A stretch of 52,500 bases of DNA from Chrysomallon squamiferum (Eukaryota > Mollusca > Gastropoda > Neomphalida > Peltospiridae). The DNA lies in contig CM022665.1 of the NCBI GenBank assembly GCA_012295275.1, positions 27,774,446 through 27,826,945 on the forward strand, in the 5' to 3' direction. Shown piece by piece: positions 50,499 through 52,500 of the stretch. Position 1 is the stretch's first letter. Each line of letters starts with the position of its first letter. The notes below the pieces were generated by a model. It saw nothing but the letters and a program-made list of their open reading frames with translations. It was not told the DNA's origin and made no database searches. A program made the translations under genes and the position numbers.

Positions 50499-51045
50499 AT
50501 GAAGGTTATTTTTCTCCTTCTACTGTTGATGTTCGTTTCCACGGTTTCTGCTATTCGTAAGAAATATTTTTTTAAATTTATTATACTTATGAAATGATTT
50601 TCATCATACTCTAGTAAACTCTTGGGGATCCATTAAGCATAAGATATTTATTTATTTATTTTATATTTATTTTTTGACATTAATTAAAATACATATTATT
50701 ATTATTATTATTATTATTATTGTTATTATTATTATTATTGTTATTATTATTATTACTATTATTATTATTATTATTACTATTGTTATTGTTATTATTATTA
50801 GTGTTATTATTATTATTATTATAATTATTATTATTTCGCCTGCAGTACGCTGTAAGCTGCCTATAGACCATGGCGAGGAATGTTCTGATGAGGAAGACAA
50901 CGGGGACGAAGATTACCCAGTGCTGAGGTGGTTCTACCACGTCGCAACAAACACATGTCAGAAACTGAAATACTACGGCTGCGGCGGCAACAACAACAGA
51001 TTCACGTCACGATCTGACTGTGACACAATGTGTGTTCACGATTAG
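50499..51045 (+). CDS. K12: secreted single Kunitz-domain protein, P1 Ser
   Basis: Exon 2 (50492-50556) follows atttcag with a seven-base leader before ATG 50499. The signal is MKVIFLLLLLMFVSTVSAI. The phase-1 donor gtaaga is at 50557. Exon 3 (50846-51045) follows cctgcag. Precursor is 85 residues. Cysteine spacing is 9-24-7-12-3. P1 is Ser, then DEEDNGDEDYP, then VLRWFY. The core is GCGGNNNRF. AATAAA at 51072-51077. Intron 2 contains about 150 bp of ATT repeat, which creates a long upstream open frame that is not part of the protein. Last copy in the window. Confidence 0.88.
50690..50835 (+). repeat. (ATT)n microsatellite in K12 intron 2
   Basis: Interrupted ATT/GTT repeat ending about 10 bp before the exon 3 acceptor. 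Poly-Ile and poly-Asn frames are artefacts. Confidence 0.95.
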
Positions 51046-51077
51046 ATTTCCGATCTTAACAGTTCTTGTGCAATAAA

Positions 51078-51471
51078 AGTATAAGTAACGTGTTTTGTGT
51101 TTGTTATCTTAGGAAAACATTTACGTCTACTATTTTACGTTTACTCAGCTGGTTCCTCGTGTTTTTAATTGGCAACACTGGCCAGTAACAATTTTCATAA
51201 ACTGTCGCCCTAGGCTACAGCCTAGAAAGCCTATATGTGAAATCCGGCCCTGTGTATCTCTCTGTTAAAGGAAAAGTAATAATAAAATATTTTGGGATGG
51301 ATACAAGGTGATGTGTCCATGGAAATAATTCATTAACAAGCTGAAAAAAGAAAAAATATATATGTTACAATATGAAAAAAAGTAATTAAGTGCAGACAGA
51401 ATATTTCATTACTTTCTGTCTCAAATTGTCTTACAAATCGTAAACATATTTTTCTATAAATTTAAATTCTT

Positions 51472-51536
<65 letters not shown>

Positions 51537-51900
51537 ATGTATGTGTGTGTGTGTGTGTGTTTATATATATATATATTAACTAATTAATATCTATTTATTG
51601 AAAATATCATTAAATCTCAGCTTTTACTGGAAAAACAAATGATCAGTTTCACATTAATTGAAAACATGTTTTAATGAGAAAATGAACAAAATTAAAAACG
51701 AAGGGACATTTTTATTATAAAATAATATTGTAGTGAATTACTTACGCTATTTTCGAGACAGATACTATTATTTATTTTGTAAGTTGTACATTATGCTTAA
51801 TTAAATTTTTCAGACAAGCTGTTTGATAGATCTATCACAACATGGCGGCTAATAAATTACAAGCTGAAAGGAGCGGTTTTAAAAAGAGACATACACAAAA

Positions 51901-51934
<34 letters not shown>

Positions 51935-51990
51935 ACTACGAAAGATAACATTAGTTTTATTTCAGCCTTATCCTTAGTTACCTCCCTTGA

Positions 51991-52024
<34 letters not shown>

Positions 52025-52500
52025 TCATTTATTTATTTACTTACCTTTTTATTTATTATAATTATTATTTTTTAATCTGTTTATTTATGTTTTTATTGTT
52101 TATCGATATCCTAAGTAAATGTTTTACGACAGCTTTTGAAATGAAGTAGTTCTTATTAAAATTATGTTATTTTATGAACTTACTAATTCATACACTATTT
52201 TTCATTTAACCACCGATCTACAATTAAACTGATCAATCTTAAAAGACGGGATCCCTAATACCATAGGCAACCCAGTAGAAAGAATGAAAAACCAATTAAC
52301 CTGATAATCAGAGCGAGCTGTTATGAAGCACGTCTATGTCAGGCTTGTCAAGGCCACAGGGCGTGTCTGTCACACACCAGGAGACTTTAGTTTGCAGTAT
52401 TTAAACATGTTTGGTCTGCTGTAATGGTTGGGCAATTACTGCATACAGTAAAGACGTTTAGAGATATCTGAGTTCACTAGATTTTCTTACTGAAAGGGTT
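51078..52500. other. Right flank, no gene recognised
   Basis: TG/TATG repeats at 51484-51560, (CT)n at 51902-51931, (ATT)n at 51990-52025, and copy f of the dispersed core (minus strand) at about 52301-52342. No further CRE or Kunitz exon before the window ends. Confidence 0.5.
52301..52342 (-). repeat. Dispersed repeat core, copy f
   Basis: AATCAGAGCGAGCTGTTATG then AAGCACG, the complement of the core at 22590-22622 with a few substitutions. Confidence 0.6.

Noticed and set aside
50674-50845. Poly-Ile N-terminus continuous with K12 exon 3
   Set aside because: An ATT repeat in intron 2; a proper acceptor at 50845 and a signal exon at 50492-50556 explain the gene.

Overview
This is eukaryotic (metazoan) DNA. 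It has spliced genes with GT..AG introns, AATAAA poly(A) signals, dense microsatellites, LINE and mariner-type transposon debris, and very AT-rich non-coding sequence. The protein family and repeat style suggest a lophotrochozoan, most likely a mollusc; that assignment is inference and cannot be proved from the sequence alone.

The main content is a head-to-tail, plus-strand cluster of twelve apparently intact single-domain Kunitz (BPTI-fold) secreted-protein genes, called K1-K12 here, plus two decayed copies. Most share one architecture. A promoter carries a palindromic CRE (TGACGTCA). A short non-coding exon 1 follows, then exon 2 with a signal peptide of roughly 15-28 residues ending in a phase-1 donor, then exon 3 with the whole six-cysteine domain. 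Predicted precursors are 80-102 residues. Cysteine spacing is C-x8/9-C-x20-28-C-x7-C-x12-C-x3-C. The canonical Kunitz value for the second gap is 15, so the reactive-site loop is lengthened, in most copies by a run of Asp/Glu. No copy has Lys or Arg at the P1 position after the second Cys (Pro in ten, Glu, Asn or Ser in the rest minus overlaps: P x9, E, N, S). Classical trypsin/chymotrypsin inhibition is therefore unlikely and the function is open.

Layout: 573-6140 K1-K3. 6630-11600 two Kunitz relics flanking a 3.4 kb minisatellite of 50/54 bp units. 12033-19293 K4-K6. 19.3-35.5 kb a transposon-rich gap with two degraded LINEs, a MULE-transposase remnant, a FLYWCH zinc-finger remnant, a mariner-like element with exact TA target duplication, a second TIR element and a possible type II membrane-protein exon. 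35511-51077 K7-K12. The remainder is simple repeats and dispersed repeats.

The copies fall into subgroups by sequence and loop length: K1-K3 (with the relics), K4-K6, K8-K9 (longest loops, recent duplicates that share even their 3' flanks), and K7/K11/K12 with K10 more divergent (an extra residue between Cys1 and Cys2). A CRE in front of nearly every copy, often with a second half-site one helical turn away and a forkhead-like TGTTTAC about 35 bp further on, suggests the cluster is co-regulated as a secretory programme.
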